Part shown: positions 1 to 11,130 of the stretch, one piece after another
How positions within the stretch are numbered: the stretch's first letter is position 1
Layout: each line of letters begins with the position of its first letter
Assembly: GCA_027600665.1 (NCBI GenBank)
Contig: JADGJL010000147.1
Location: 1,852-37,243 of the forward strand
Source: Irineochytrium annulatum
Taxonomy: Eukaryota; Chytridiomycota; Chytridiomycetes; Chytridiales; Chytridiaceae
DNA: 35,392 bases
Direction of reading: 5' to 3'
Translations under genes and position numbers: made by a program
The notes under the pieces: generated by a model
Seen by the model: the letters and a program-made list of their open reading frames with translations, nothing else
What the model was told of the DNA's origin: nothing
Database searches by the model: none

Positions 1-85
1 CAGGATGCACCATTGATCTTATTATTTTTTTTTTTTTCCTTATTCTTTTTCTTTTTTTGTCAGTTCCTTGGGTTGTTTCTCACAG

Positions 86-2356
86 TTTTCAAAGGATGCA
101 CACGAGCTGCTGCAGCTCCTTTCGAGCACGCTTACCGATGAAGAGGCCCCAGGCCCGCCTTCAGTGCATTCGCTGTTGGATGTTCGGGTGCTAGAGGCCG
201 AGTGTGGACGTAAAAAGAGACCACGGAGGGAGCTTGCAGGCGCAGCGGCCGCAGCGGCGCTGCAAGGTAGGGTGATGTACCGCGGCAGGCAGATCAAACC
301 GTTGAGGCCAGCGATGTTGCGGAATCCTTTGACGGGTTTGATGGCGAATACAATGACGTGCATGCAGTGCAGATATACTGTGCGTTCCTTCATTCCTTTT
401 CTTCCGTTTTTTCCTCGGCTTTTTAACTGTGAGTGCAGTCGGCTGTTCGGCATGCAACGTTCGACAATATCTCGCTCCCGGTACCGCGGAAGGTTTGATA
501 TCTTGCATCACTTTGGTTTGCTCAATGTCACGTAGTCACAAGCCTCAATTGAATCCTTACTGGAGTCGTATGTGTCGCCAGAGGCGATCCACGAGTATAT
601 CTGCGATAAATGCTCGCTAGTGGCGACCCTTAAGGGCCTAGAGGCTGACATTGAGGACGCTCAAGTCGCCATAAACTTCGTTAAGATGAAAAGGGCTCAG
701 TTTAAAAAAGAAACGGACGAGAGTGGCAAAGGAAGCGGGAAGAAGGCGACTGCGAAGGCGGCGGCACTCGACGATGAGATGAAGGCGAAGCTTAGAGTGC
801 TTGTCGGATTGGAGAAGAACAGGAAGATAGTGGCAGAAGCTATTCGATTTGATGTTGAGGCGAAGCTGGTTGGTTATTCGAAGATAATTGCCATTTCTCT
901 CACGTCTAACGTTTTCGTGAACGTACAGCCCGACTCAGTAAAAAGGGTAAAGGTTGTGTCAAAGCTCTCGCGGAAACAAATTCTGATAGCTTCCCCACCA
1001 TCCTGTCTTTGTCTGCATATGCAACGGTCAGTCTACCTCCCCTCCGGCCACGTTATGAAAAACAATTGCAATGTACTTTTCGACGAGATTCTCGATATCG
1101 GCGCGTTCTGCACAAACGGAGGAAATGGGCTCGGCCCCGGCGGCGGAAGAATAATGAACGCTTTTTTGGGCCTCCAAACCAGTTTAAAGGTGTCGCCTAT
1201 GGGTCAACATCGCAATATCACTGCGATTGCGGATCCGGACCGGCCACCTCTTGAGGATGTCGGGGCGAGCAGTGGAGCGGATGAGGAAGGTTTCTCCTCA
1301 GGTGTTGATGGCGCATCGTCAACGGGGGTTGCCGACGACCTCACAAATGAGGTGGTTACCCCGCCGACACCAACAGCGACGCCGACCGTTTTGGCGTTAA
1401 AAAAAATGAAGAGAGGTTACGGGATTACGGACAGTGATGAGTCGGCTGGCGAGACAACTACCCTCGCCGGCGACGCTGACAGCGAAGTAGAGGAGGCGAC
1501 GAAGTGGGTGGATGGCGGTAGGGGCAAGGGAAAGAATGGCAACGGGTCGCCTGTTAAGGACGTCGACTCGGAGGCCTCGACTTTATTGAATGGGCATGAA
1601 AGGTCGTCTTCTGCCAAACCGGTCGGGACTTCGGAAGCAATGTCAGCAAAGCCATCGATGGCGTCGAAACATATTGCTAGTGTTACGGCCGATACGGCGC
1701 AAGTAGCCCCGGACATCCACTCCCCGCCGCCCCCGTACCCCTATCTCTACCGTCTTCACGCCGTTGTCCTGCACTACGGCTCTCACGACTCGGGCCATTT
1801 CGTGACATACCGGCGCGTTCCGCACCCGACTTCACGAGAGTACGAGAGTTCTATGACTCTGCGGAGTCGGGTCGAGGAGGAGGTCGTGGAGGCCGTGGGA
1901 TTGGAGGAGGCCGAGGCGGAAATAGAGAGCGATGATGCGGCGAGGAAGAGAAGGAAGGCCGGGAAGAAGGGCGGTGTTCGGCGGAAGGCCGATGGCGCAA
2001 GCGAGAGCGAGACGGGACGAGACGGCGACGACGAAGAGACGTCGGGGGCCTCCGCGGTCGAGGGCCTAGCGGCATCAATGTTTGGTGCCGGGTTGCGAAG
2101 ACGCGGGGTTGGGGCGGGCGTTGCTGGCGCGAAGGTCGACAAGCGAAAGAGGAAGGTAACGATGGCAAGCGGCGGTGCCACAGGCGGAACGATCGTCGGG
2201 GCGAAGGCACGGTGGTTTAGGATCTCGGACGACCGCGTCGACGTTGTCACTGACCTTGAGGCCGACGTTTTTGGGCACGGGGCGGCGTATGTGTACATGC
2301 TGTTTTATGAGAAAATTGTTGACGGCAAGTGGACGCCAGAGGTTGGAAGGTTGTAG
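86..2356 (+). CDS. Ubiquitin carboxyl-terminal hydrolase (USP/Ubp1-USP30-like), 5' partial
   Basis: Cysteine protease of the USP (C19) family that removes ubiquitin from proteins. The window begins inside an intron, so the catalytic Cys box is missing. The first visible exon opens with the KDAHELLQ motif after a polypyrimidine tract (acceptor at 85, or 63). Introns are inferred at 380-438, 493-535 (43 nt) and probably 869-928 (60 nt, in frame). Splicing gives the family blocks CxxC (TCMQC), FDNISLPVP, YICDKCSLVATLK (second zinc pair), then RKQILIA, PPSCLCLHMQRSVYLPSG and FCT. The His box YGSHDSGHFVTYRR lies near 1770-1810, and the terminal WFRISDD...AYVYMLFYEK block ends just before the TAG at 2354. 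Two long low-complexity inserts, one acidic and one K/R/E-rich, separate the last blocks. Family assignment is secure; the USP1/USP30/Ubp1 subgroup is inferred. Confidence 0.85.
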
Positions 2357-2593
2357 CCGGTGTTGTGCATACCCAAGCCCATTTCGCCGTCATGGGCGAT
2401 GTGGGCCACATATTTCCCGTAAAAGCATCACTTCGTCATTGTTGGTCGTTTCTTTTGTTCGCCACGGATCGACCTGCTTCGCTTCCACAACTCGTTTGTT
2501 GTTCAAATGCGTTGCTGATGCTTACGCAAGCAAAACACTAGAACTTGGTTCGCGATACCGAAAAAGGCGTGAATTAACTACCAATTACGCATA

Positions 2594-5500
2594 ATGTTGC
2601 TGAGGGCAGCAGCTCGATGCGACGAATACTCGAGGCGATATCAAGTCCAAAATAATATAGGAGTCCGAAATTGTCAAGTTCATTTAGTCAGTCCGAAAGC
2701 TCTGAGCACACCTCCTGCGATGGGCGACTTTATCTTTGCAGGTCAGCCGGACGGGTCTCAAAGGGATTCCGGGGAATAGACTACATTACCGCGCTTATTC
2801 CAATGTCGGAAGGCCGTTAACGGATTTTAAGGCGATAGGTTCGTTGTAGGCGAGGATCACGATAAATTCGCGGCCGTCATCGACAAGAAGGATGAGATCA
2901 ACATTTTGGACGAGGATTTCGGTCTATTAGCGCAGTACAAGAGGCTTTGCGAGTCAAAGTAACAAATCGTGATTGAGGCTTACTGCCGCGCGGATGTTGA
3001 CGCGGATGCCAGGTTGCATCACCTTATGGACATAGATGAAGGGGACTCCAACATCCACAACAAGGCGGAGGCTGCGTCGAGGACGCAGTGGCAATTGGAG
3101 TTGCAAACGTGGAAGCTAGTGTCCTTCATGATCGAGTAAGCGCGGTTTGGGCGTTCCGAAAGACTGTCTTTAGTTGTCTGAAACTTCTTAATAAAAAGGC
3201 AGAAACGCATGATGGATGCCGAACCTCCACCAAAGCCCCATGCATATGTCAGTGATTACGCGTTGACAAATTATGCCCTTGCGACAGATCCCGCTCTTGC
3301 CGAATACAATGTTCGTCATTCGCTATTTGCACTATCCCCACCGCCCTTCACCGCCGCAACTTACGAACCAAATCCCATTCTTTTAAACAGGCGGTGAAGC
3401 TCTGGCTCGAGCAAACCGCGCCAGAGTTCATCCCGTGCGAAATCCGAAAGGGATACTGGCCGTACTCCGTTAAGCGGGCTCGCGAAAGCTCTGATTTACG
3501 GCTTGTTAAAGACCTGGACCCGGACGGCCCAGCGCGGACGAAGATACCTCTTGCGGCGGAGGATTCGGTGGGCGTCCCCAGGAAAAAGCGTTGCGGCATC
3601 TGATATAGTTCGCACTCTTTGCAGAACTACGAAAAAGATTTGAATCAGACGATATGGGAGTATCAACGCCGGGGGAAGTTGGTGGAGGCGATGGACCTTT
3701 GTCGGGATTGCGGCCAGCATTGGCGTGCCGCGAGTCTGGGCGGGGTTTTGACTGCGATGGACTGCTTGATTGGTGGGAGTTGTCGCCCGTTGTCCACGTT
3801 TGTCGATTTTAAAACGTGTGTCAGATGGGGAGGATGACCCGGAGGCTGGCGACGGCGGGAACGTTAATAGAGATTTGTGGAAAGCTATCAGCTTTGAGAT
3901 AGCCTCTAGTGTACGTTTTATGACTGTCAGTGTAATTCTAACTAGGTCACATAGAATGCGTATACTGACCACGAACGGGCGGTCTATGGTGCTCTCTCGG
4001 GCGATTATATCAACGTAAGTCGTCTACGCGTGCGACTTAAATATCCGTGGTTAACAATTTGTCCCTGAAGGTACTTCCCGTTTGTAAAACATGGGAGGAT
4101 CACGTCTGGGCCCACTATAACGCGCTCGTTGAGCAAACCGTTGAGGAGGTCAGTTGTGTGCTGCCTATCGCAAATATTTAAGTTGTAGTAGAACCTAACC
4201 AAGATCCCGAGACCATGCGATACAAACGACGTGCTATCCGTGAGGACGCCGAGAGAGGCTAAGCTTCCGATGGAGGTGTTTGACGGGCTGCTGCGGCATC
4301 CCTCTCAGGAGATAAGGTCGTCAGTCTCACCTCGCTACGATCGTGGCCTAAATTTACTTGACAGAAGCGAGGCCGCGCATCCATTCCGAATCGTCCAAAC
4401 GCTGCTGATACTTGGCCAAATGGACGAGCTCCTTTCAAGTCTACGGGCTCGCCTGGCCGAAGGCATTGACAGGTATTGAACTTTAGCCTCGAAGGATTTG
4501 CTTCCGTTGTTAATGTTGCCTAGCATCCCTTACCTCCCTCAAATACTCCGGTTTGTCGTTCACCTTATCCATCTCTTCCGCGTTGTGCTCCACCCGTACC
4601 GGACATCTGAGGACGCGGATTGGGTGATTCAATGCTATGTCGAGCTGCTTGTCGTCACTCGAAAGGTACATCCTTCACCTCTAGGTTGCCTAGATCTAAC
4701 TTGCGTTTAGTTTGATCTCGTTGTTATTTTCACCTCCCAACTACCGCTTGAACAGCAGATCGTCTGCCACGCTCAAATGCTTAAGAGTGAGTGGCAAATT
4801 GACTGAATGTCCTTTGTAGATTTGTTGTCTAACATTAGTTTCAAGACGTGGAGCCAGATAAGGAACGCCGTCACCATTTCCTCCGGCAGGCGGCAAAATA
4901 TGGCCTGGAGGTCCGCCCGATCGCTCTGCTCGCCGTTGACCTTATCCTCTCCGAGGGCATTCTTTTTGAGCCACTGCCACAGATCTATTCCGCAATCTTT
5001 ATTTCAGGTTTAAACGACCCTGTGCCACACCAAGACCAGTCGGCCATCTCCGCCCTCGACTTCTTCCTTTTCAACGCGTACGGCCAAAACGAGGACCTGC
5101 TTCTTAGGAGCAATCAAGTCATCCGTCGCTTTCTTTGTACGGCATTGTGTGTTATCATATGAGACTAAATGTTGGTAAACTAGCCTGTGGTCGCCTGAAT
5201 TCCGCGTCCCAGACGTTGTCGCGCATTCCGAAAGGCGCCATCAACGACGAGTGGAAACGGATGGCTGTGCGGATGGCGCAGGCGGCGGAGGAGGATGAAG
5301 CGATGGAGGTTGATTCTGTACAGGAAAGGCTAGCGATGGAGACGATAGAGCACGAAAACTATGTGTCTCTTATTCAGGCTGCCAACCACCACTCTCAATG
5401 GATGTTTTTACAACGCAAGTGGGCGGATCGGTATAGCTGCGTCGTTGAATCTCGATGCTAATCTGTTCTCGAAGGGAGGAAACGAACAAGGAGAACGAAA

Positions 5501-6035
5501 AGGAGTCCTTTGAGTATTTGGACTGGGTAAAGGAGATGGAGGTAGAGAGCGATGCTGAAGCCCGCCCTATGTTGACTTCAGGTGAAGACAGTGACCGCAA
5601 GATGCGAGAAATCGCTTCGGGTGGTACTCGGCCCAGCCGGATGGTGTGATGTCGGACAAATCACGAGCGGGGATGAGGAAGGTCGGTGTTGAACATCTTG
5701 TCATCGTCAACCCAAAGTACTACGCTGACGCGATGTTAAAGTGCAACAGCGCGATAAAGAACTGCAATTTCTTCGTAATCTGTACATCCCGCAGTGCTTC
5801 ATCTGGCTCCATCAGATTCTTTACGAAACGAGGGATATTATACCACCGTATGCCTTTCTCGGTGGTCTTCGTATTACTTACAACACGTTGCCGTAGGAAC
5901 CTGGACAGATGCAAAGAGCTGTATAAGCTTGTGAAGGAGGGTGATCCGGAGGGGTTCTACACCGAGTTCGTGAACTCAGCACGGGTGCAGTCACTCCACA
6001 GGATGCTGAAGATGTCGGAGGAGGCGAAACGCTAA
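2594..6035 (+). CDS. NUP84: Nucleoporin Nup107/Nup84 family
   Basis: Scaffold nucleoporin of the Y-shaped (Nup107-160) complex of the nuclear pore, mostly alpha-helical. Many short exons carry family blocks in order: WQLELQTWKLV (about 3090), AVKLWLEQTAPEF and IRKGYWPYS (3391-3460), LDPDGPARTKIPLAAEDS, then after an intron WEYQRRGKLVEAMDLCRDCG and HWRAASLGG (3620-3750), RDLWKAISFE (3880), AVYGALSGDY and VCKTWEDHVWAHYNALVE (3980-4150), and the C-terminal tail FYTEFVNSARVQSLHRML ending at TAA 6033-6035. Introns include 3136-3198 (AAG acceptor), 3311-3390, and one starting at 3556 or so that joins AEDS to NYEKDL. A TAA at 2960-2962 falls inside a plausible 54-nt intron (2959-3012). The 5' end is the weak part: exons upstream of about 2850 and the ATG at 2594 are guesses. 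Confidence 0.8.
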
Positions 6036-6084
6036 CAAGATGAATTAGACGTGACAAATAATTTTATTTTTGTTTTTTGGGTTT

Positions 6085-6085
<1 letters not shown>

Positions 6086-6110
<25 letters not shown>
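6086..6110 (+). repeat. (TTTTG)5 microsatellite
   Basis: Five perfect TTTTG units inside a longer T/G-rich stretch (about 6060-6120) between the nucleoporin stop and TMEM231. Simple repeat; no function inferred. Confidence 0.85.
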
Positions 6111-6116
<6 letters not shown>

Positions 6117-6268
6117 TTCCTTTTTCGTCTTTTGGCATGGGAAGATTTTACATGGAGAGCTTGCTGTCGGTGAAGATAGGAAATCTGGCGTCTTTACCGT
6201 CATTTTATCACGGTATCCATCGTGGCTTGAGCACGGAGGTCAAAAACCATCGGACTTCAATTGCATTC

Positions 6269-7461
6269 ATGTACACCTTGCTGTCCGTGCCGTTCAACCG
6301 GCACTTCCGGGCATCCGTATGCTCGCAGGCGACCGCTTTCGGGATAGTCCTGGCCGCCGTCACTGTAATTATCCCCTATGTCGTCGCCATCCTCTCGCAG
6401 TGTAGGCGCTGCCCCCTTTATCGTGAAATGTACTAACCAACAGCAACACATACAGCCTTCTGGCTCAAGGAGAACTCGTTCCGGGAACAGCCGTCGGTCC
6501 TGTACACTCACGCGCTCCTCCTCTATGTCGAGGGCCAAACTCATTCGCCGTCGAATCTGGTCCAGACGCAGCAGCTCTCGCTCTTCTTCTCCACGGACCC
6601 GGGCATGAACTCGCTGTTTGAGGACGGTGTGCGGGCAGTGGCGTCGATCAAGACGGCGGAGAGGGATTACGATAGGGATGGCATGGCAGACGCCCTGCAT
6701 TTCAGCGTGCTGGTGCCGTTGTTGGATCAAGACGATGTAATGCGGGTCCGGATCGTGTTCCTGTTGCAGTATGAGCTTATGGTATGTTGTTCACCCTTCT
6801 TGCTTTAATCTGTTGTCCGCTAAACGCCGTACTATGCGTAATACCATAGACCGTCTGTCGCCTCTCGATGCAGAGCCTCGCCATCATCGACGAAGGAACA
6901 ACATTACCTGCGCAGTCGCTCTACCTCGACGGTGACTTGCGGCTCACCCAGCGTCGTATCCTTAGCGCGGGCGTTGACGATATCACTTATGACCGCCCAG
7001 CCGTTAACTTCTCCGTTGCGACGTCGGGACCGGATACCATGAGTCTGTCGTGGAATCGTATCCTTGGCGCTTATGCGGATCGGGATGGTTCGTACCTTGC
7101 TATATTCTTAAGGCTTTTGCTTGACTGTCTTGATATTCGCATTTTTATCCTATCAACAGTAAGAACCGAGGTCAATCTCGCCCGGCCGTCTTGGACACAC
7201 GGCCGCGGTTCCGGTCAGCCCCTCAACATCACAGGCCGAATACGATACCCCGAGGACCGGGTCTTCTACCGCCCAGGCCCTTTCGAGGTCGTCAAGTTCG
7301 CCTGGGTCCAGTACCTGGCCCTCCTAGCGATTGTCGGGTTTATAACGGGGAGCATGTTCCACTGGGCGGTGAAATATCAGATCGTGCCGACGCACGTGAT
7401 CGTAGATGGGATGCCGAGGGCCGTGGGAAGAGCTGGAGTGTTTAAGCCGCAGGCTTTTTGA
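6269..7461 (+). CDS. TMEM231: TMEM231 homolog, ciliary transition-zone membrane protein
   Basis: TMEM231 is a two-pass membrane protein of the MKS/B9 module, which forms the diffusion barrier at the ciliary transition zone. Four exons are inferred: 6269-6401, 6456-6781, 6850-7087 and 7160-7461. Intron 1 (54 nt) contains a perfect TACTAAC branch site at 6431-6437. The joined protein starts MYTLLSVPFNRHFRASVCSQ, as TMEM231 does, followed by a hydrophobic segment (AFGIVLAAVTVIIPYVVAIL) and the junction SQSFWLKENSFREQP. Further family blocks are DYDRDGMADALHFSV, MQSLAIIDEG, LYLDGDLRLTQ, the RIRYPEDRVFYRPGPFE block and FEVVKFAWVQYLALLAI leading into the second membrane segment. The long luminal domain lies between the two segments, as in the animal protein. 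Phases agree at all three junctions. Its presence argues for a cell that builds a flagellum. Confidence 0.9.
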
Positions 7462-7899
7462 TGAGCCGGGCTAGAATGGACAGGAAGTTCGGAGAGATGC
7501 TCTCGTACTTGCTTGGTCAATTACGTGCATTTTTATTTAAACATACTTGTCACATTAATTTATCTGTAATGAATGAATACATATGATTGCATACTGTAGT
7601 CTTCTGGTGAATGAAAAAGGACAACGTCTAATGGCCACCTTGGAAAAAGGATGGTCCTCGCACAGTGGATAGAGAGGCGTAAGCAGGCACAATAAAAATA
7701 GCCGTCTGTCGATATTAGTCAGAACGGGTGAGGTGCTTGCTCATCCATAGTAATCCGAGGCCCAAAGGAAGCCCTAGCCACAGTTGGGTCCATAAGAGCC
7801 TTCGAAAACTTTCTGCCAGATCCCCGCATCCCCCCTCGGCTTGCCTCCACCCAACCTACTCCCGTCCTCAACCACCGACCAACAACCAACCCAACAATC
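7462..7899. other. Intergenic region TMEM231-MBF1
   Basis: No gene is seen. The last 80 bases before the MBF1 start are C/T-rich with CCAACC/CAACAA runs, resembling a 5' untranslated leader or fungal pyrimidine-rich promoter. Confidence 0.5.
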
Positions 7900-8401
7900 A
7901 TGACGTCGATGGGATGGGACGATGTGACCGTCATCCGCAAGCGGCCCGAGAAGAACACCGTCCTCAAGAGCGAGTCGCAGGTCAACGCCGCTAGGCGGAC
8001 GGGATCCGCCATCGCTACTGAGAAGAAGGCCGTCGTTAACTCCAACGGCCCTGCGTACGACGCGGGCAAGGCCGCTAAGCTTGAGAGGGAAACGGAGGTT
8101 TGTATTCGTTACATGCATCCAACCGAGTTCCGTTCGCTGAGCGATTCGAACACAGGACTTCAAAGTCCAGCGCCTGGGCCTTTCGGTCGGCAAGGCGATC
8201 CAGCAGGCGAGGCAGGCCAAGACTCCCCCCATGACGCAGAAGGAGCTCGCGACCAAGATCAATGAAAAGCAGACGGTCGTGAACGAGTACGAAAGCGGGA
8301 AGGCCGCGAACCCGAACCAACAGATCCTGGCGAAGATGGAGCGGGCGCTGGGCGTCAAGCTGAGGGGGAAGGACATTGGAATGCCGCTGGGGGGGAAGTG
8401 A
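7900..8401 (+). CDS. MBF1: Multiprotein-bridging factor 1 (MBF1/EDF1)
   Basis: Conserved eukaryotic and archaeal coactivator that bridges activators to TBP and also senses collided ribosomes. Two exons: 7900-8097 and 8156-8401, with a 58-nt intron ending ACACAG. The N-terminal MBF1 domain shows [10 protein letters not shown], an Ala/Lys-rich linker and KLERETEDFKV across the junction. The C-terminal Cro/C1-type helix-turn-helix shows [52 protein letters not shown] and the terminal LRGKDIG. Full length is about 147 residues, the usual family size. The start is the first ATG, which gives the standard N-terminus. It sits alone between TMEM231 and a convergent FUZ-like gene. Confidence 0.95.
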
Positions 8402-8999
8402 ATTACGCACGTGTCGTCGTGTAGGGTGGTGGCGTGCGTCGAGACGGGAAGCATGACGAGCATATGGCCTAGGGGTTTGTTTTGATGCGGAGGATGGTCG
8501 CGTATGTGGAGCATGAGGTGGTAGATCACGACGGAATCATGTCGGATGACATATATTCGTTGCTGGTGCCTCGCTCTAAACTCTCGTAGCCTATGAATAT
8601 GCTCGAACGCTTGTTATATTTACCCTGTTCCTACCACACATTGCGTTTTAATCATCAATCTCAGTTCTTCCTTCCAATCTGTTTCTTCGCTCAATTTGGA
8701 GTGTTAGTGTCGCACTTAATGAAGTATTGCATTGAAGAAGATCAACGATCTATCCCTAATTGCCCTCATGCTTTTTGGCCGTCGTGTTTTAATCATAAAT
8801 TGGCCCATCAATCTGGCATCGGAATATAACAGATGCTTTAACCTATTCTATTTTCGAATGCAACATGCAGATTATGCAATAAGCTGAAGTCTAATTACGC
8901 CCCAAATACTTCCACACTATAAATAAAATCAGATACAAGGTGGCCCAAATCCTCTACACGGTATCGTCTGCCCATATCAAAAGATCAACCGTTGTGTCT
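8402..8999. other. Convergent intergenic region
   Basis: About 600 bp between the ends of MBF1 (+) and the FUZ-like gene (-). A/T-rich compared with its neighbours. One short open frame (8593-8829) has no recognisable similarity and is not called. Probably two 3' untranslated regions. Confidence 0.5.
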
Positions 9000-10644
9000 C
9001 TACAAACTAAATGTTCGGAGGTTTTTCAGAGTCTCGGCGGCGACGGCGTTGACACCGTCGGATGACACGGATTCGGATGCCATCCTGGTATGGTATGATT
9101 ACCAATTAAACAGATCAAAAGGACAAGGCCGACAAACTTACAGCAGATACAGTCGATGCACACCCTCGGAACGTGCGTAAAATCGATATTGATCTCGACT
9201 GATGGAGAATTCATTGACTCCCGGGATTTTTAACGATGAGCTGAAGGCACATCAGTTCGGTCGAGGTGAGGTAACAACAACGCTGACGCAACGTGATAGC
9301 ATCAGCGAATACTTACACGGCATCGCAAAAGAAGCCCCAAAACGACGACATGATCTCCCGCTGCTGCACGTCGGGGCCCGGTCGAAGTTGAGGGAAGATG
9401 GTCGAGCCCGTTTTGATGTTGTGGTAGAGCATCGCGAGCGTTTCCCGCTTAGCAAACAGCCGCAGCAGTATTGGAGGTTCCTGTGGACAAGGGGTTAGCA
9501 TCCCTAGAATGAACGTCGCTAGTCTCGCGCGTTAGTTACCTCCGTCGGTATCTCCAACCTCGATTGTATAAAAGCGACCCTAAACTCCTCAACCTTCCTC
9601 GCTAGCTGTTCATACGGCTTATCAATGAACGCTAGCACGACGAGCACGTAGCTCTGCATCCTGATCATATACAGATTCTGCCAGGCCGAGTTCACGTACA
9701 CGGGGCTATACCGCACCGTGCACGCGCCCAGCGGCCTCGCCTTGGCGTACTGCAAGATCATGCGGGTCTCCTGCATCCCGAAGCGTGAGTAGAGGACAGA
9801 GTCGCCTAGGAGAAGGAGAGTGCCGTTGCCGCAGACGCCTTCCTGGGACTCGATAAAGGCCACGAGCTTGTCCAGGCGCTCTTGGATGTCGGACTCGAGG
9901 AAGATTTGGGTCAGGCCGCCGCAGACCATGCCCGGGTCGTTGGCGACTTTAAGGAAGTACATGGAGACGATGTCCTTGGAGTTTTGACATGGCACGTCAG
10001 ATTGGGGCTCATATAGGGGTGATTTCTGTACCTGCGCGCCTTTCAGGTCGAAGAGGTCGTCATCCCAATAGTCATGGGAACCAAAAAGGAATTCGCACAT
10101 TGCTCCGACATCCCGCAGAAGTGCTTGTACCGGCACGGTGGATGATTGGAGCTCACTGTGCACGACCATAATAAACTGCGTGGCGACGAAAGCATTAGGA
10201 CGATTTCGCGAACCGGAGTGCACAAATCGCCTACTTACGTCTCCAAACTCTTTGTAAATAATCTTCCCCTTCTGCGAAACAACCTCACGGATGTCCTCCC
10301 CAAGCAGCGTCTTGCAGAAGTTCGACACCGACGACGAGAAGCCGACGACGAGACTTATGTCTTGCGTTTAGACAAGAGGCCCAGCATAAATCGAGACAAT
10401 AATCTCACCTCGGGTCAAGCGCATCTCCTTGAACTGCACCAACCGCACAGGGCCGTAAGAAGAAAGCAGAGCTTGAGAAGCGGCTAAGCGAGGTCAATAC
10501 TCACAGTTTCTCGAGAAGTAAATCTTCCCGGACTTGTGCAAGACGAAGAAATCTGCACTGTAAGTCAGCATATACAGAGGGCTCCAACCCCAGGCGCATT
10601 GCGGATATTAGACGGAGCTGCACTCAACTGTTGACGACGACCAT
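9000..10644 (-). CDS. FUZ-like (Fuzzy) longin-domain protein, CPLANE family
   Basis: In animals, Fuzzy pairs with Inturned in the CPLANE complex, which recruits intraflagellar transport proteins and acts on Rab23. The gene is reconstructed on the minus strand from ATG 10644. The first strand, MVVVNNFFVLHKSGKIYFSRN, is created across an intron (donor GTTGAG, acceptor TGCAG) and resembles a longin start. Then come SLVVGFSSSVSNF, KIIYKEFGD joined to FIMVVHSELQSS, and LLRDVGAMCEFLFG. A second block contains TQIFLESDIQERLDKLV, LLLLGDSVLYSRF, then PVYVNSAWQNLYMIR. A third contains RETLAMLYHNIKTGS, SSFWGFFCDAV, IPGVNEFSISRDQYRFYA, EGVHRLYLL and a C-terminal helix ending LRTFSL at TAG 9000-9002. Splice phases agree at the junctions tested. 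Block order and spacing match FUZ by eye. INTU or another tri-longin protein is the alternative. Confidence 0.6.
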
Positions 10645-11130
10645 GTCGGTGCAACTCCGACAGAGATTGTCAATTTGCGAAATCGTCTTTTTCACCTCGC
10701 TCAAGCCATCCCCTCTGGGCCCTAGGCGGTCGGAGCACTGTGCCGTCTCCCGTCGCGGTTACGGGCCGGCCGGAAACGCTGATGGGCTCATCAGCTGCTG
10801 TGATGGGGAGTGAGGGACCTCTGGAGTGCGAGCGGGTGATTAGTTTTTGCCGTGGTAGCCGTGATGGCAATGATGACCGACCTTTAGTGCGTGCAGAAGT
10901 GGGACGGCGCGTTGATGGACACGTACAGTAGAGGAGGTGTGGATGGCCATCTTGTCGATTTAGCTCAAGTTTCTTTTTTCCGCTTGTTAATTCCGTCATT
11001 AGAGATATAATATACTCATACGCTGCAGGCGTTAATTTTGTGCTTAATTGGATAGCTGTTGTATGTTGTTACGTTGTGAGCTGTCGCAGTGTGAGCTGTC
11101 GCAGTGAAGTCCAAAAACGACAATTCGCAG
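10645..11130. promoter_or_regulatory. Divergent promoter region FUZ-like / NDUFS2
   Basis: About 490 bp separate the two divergent start codons, so it should hold both promoters. A short minus-strand ATG (near 10953) opens a tiny frame ending at a GTACGT donor-like site, which could be a 5' untranslated exon of the FUZ-like gene. A directly repeated 11-mer, GTGAGCTGTCG, occurs near 11075-11101. No specific binding site is claimed. Confidence 0.35.

Noticed and set aside
2960..2962. In-frame TAA in the Nup107 gene, suggesting a pseudogene
   Set aside because: A 54-nt GTAACA...GCCAG intron (2959-3012) in the correct phase removes it, and all later family blocks are intact.
8593..8829. Possible small gene between MBF1 and the FUZ-like gene
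   Set aside because: A/T-rich, no conserved motif, no splice or leader context; composition matches 3' flanking DNA.
10670..10999. Open frame on the minus strand upstream of the FUZ-like gene as an extra N-terminal domain
   Set aside because: The longin start is made by the ATG at 10644. The upstream stretch has stops in the matching phase and no recognisable similarity; it is more likely leader sequence.
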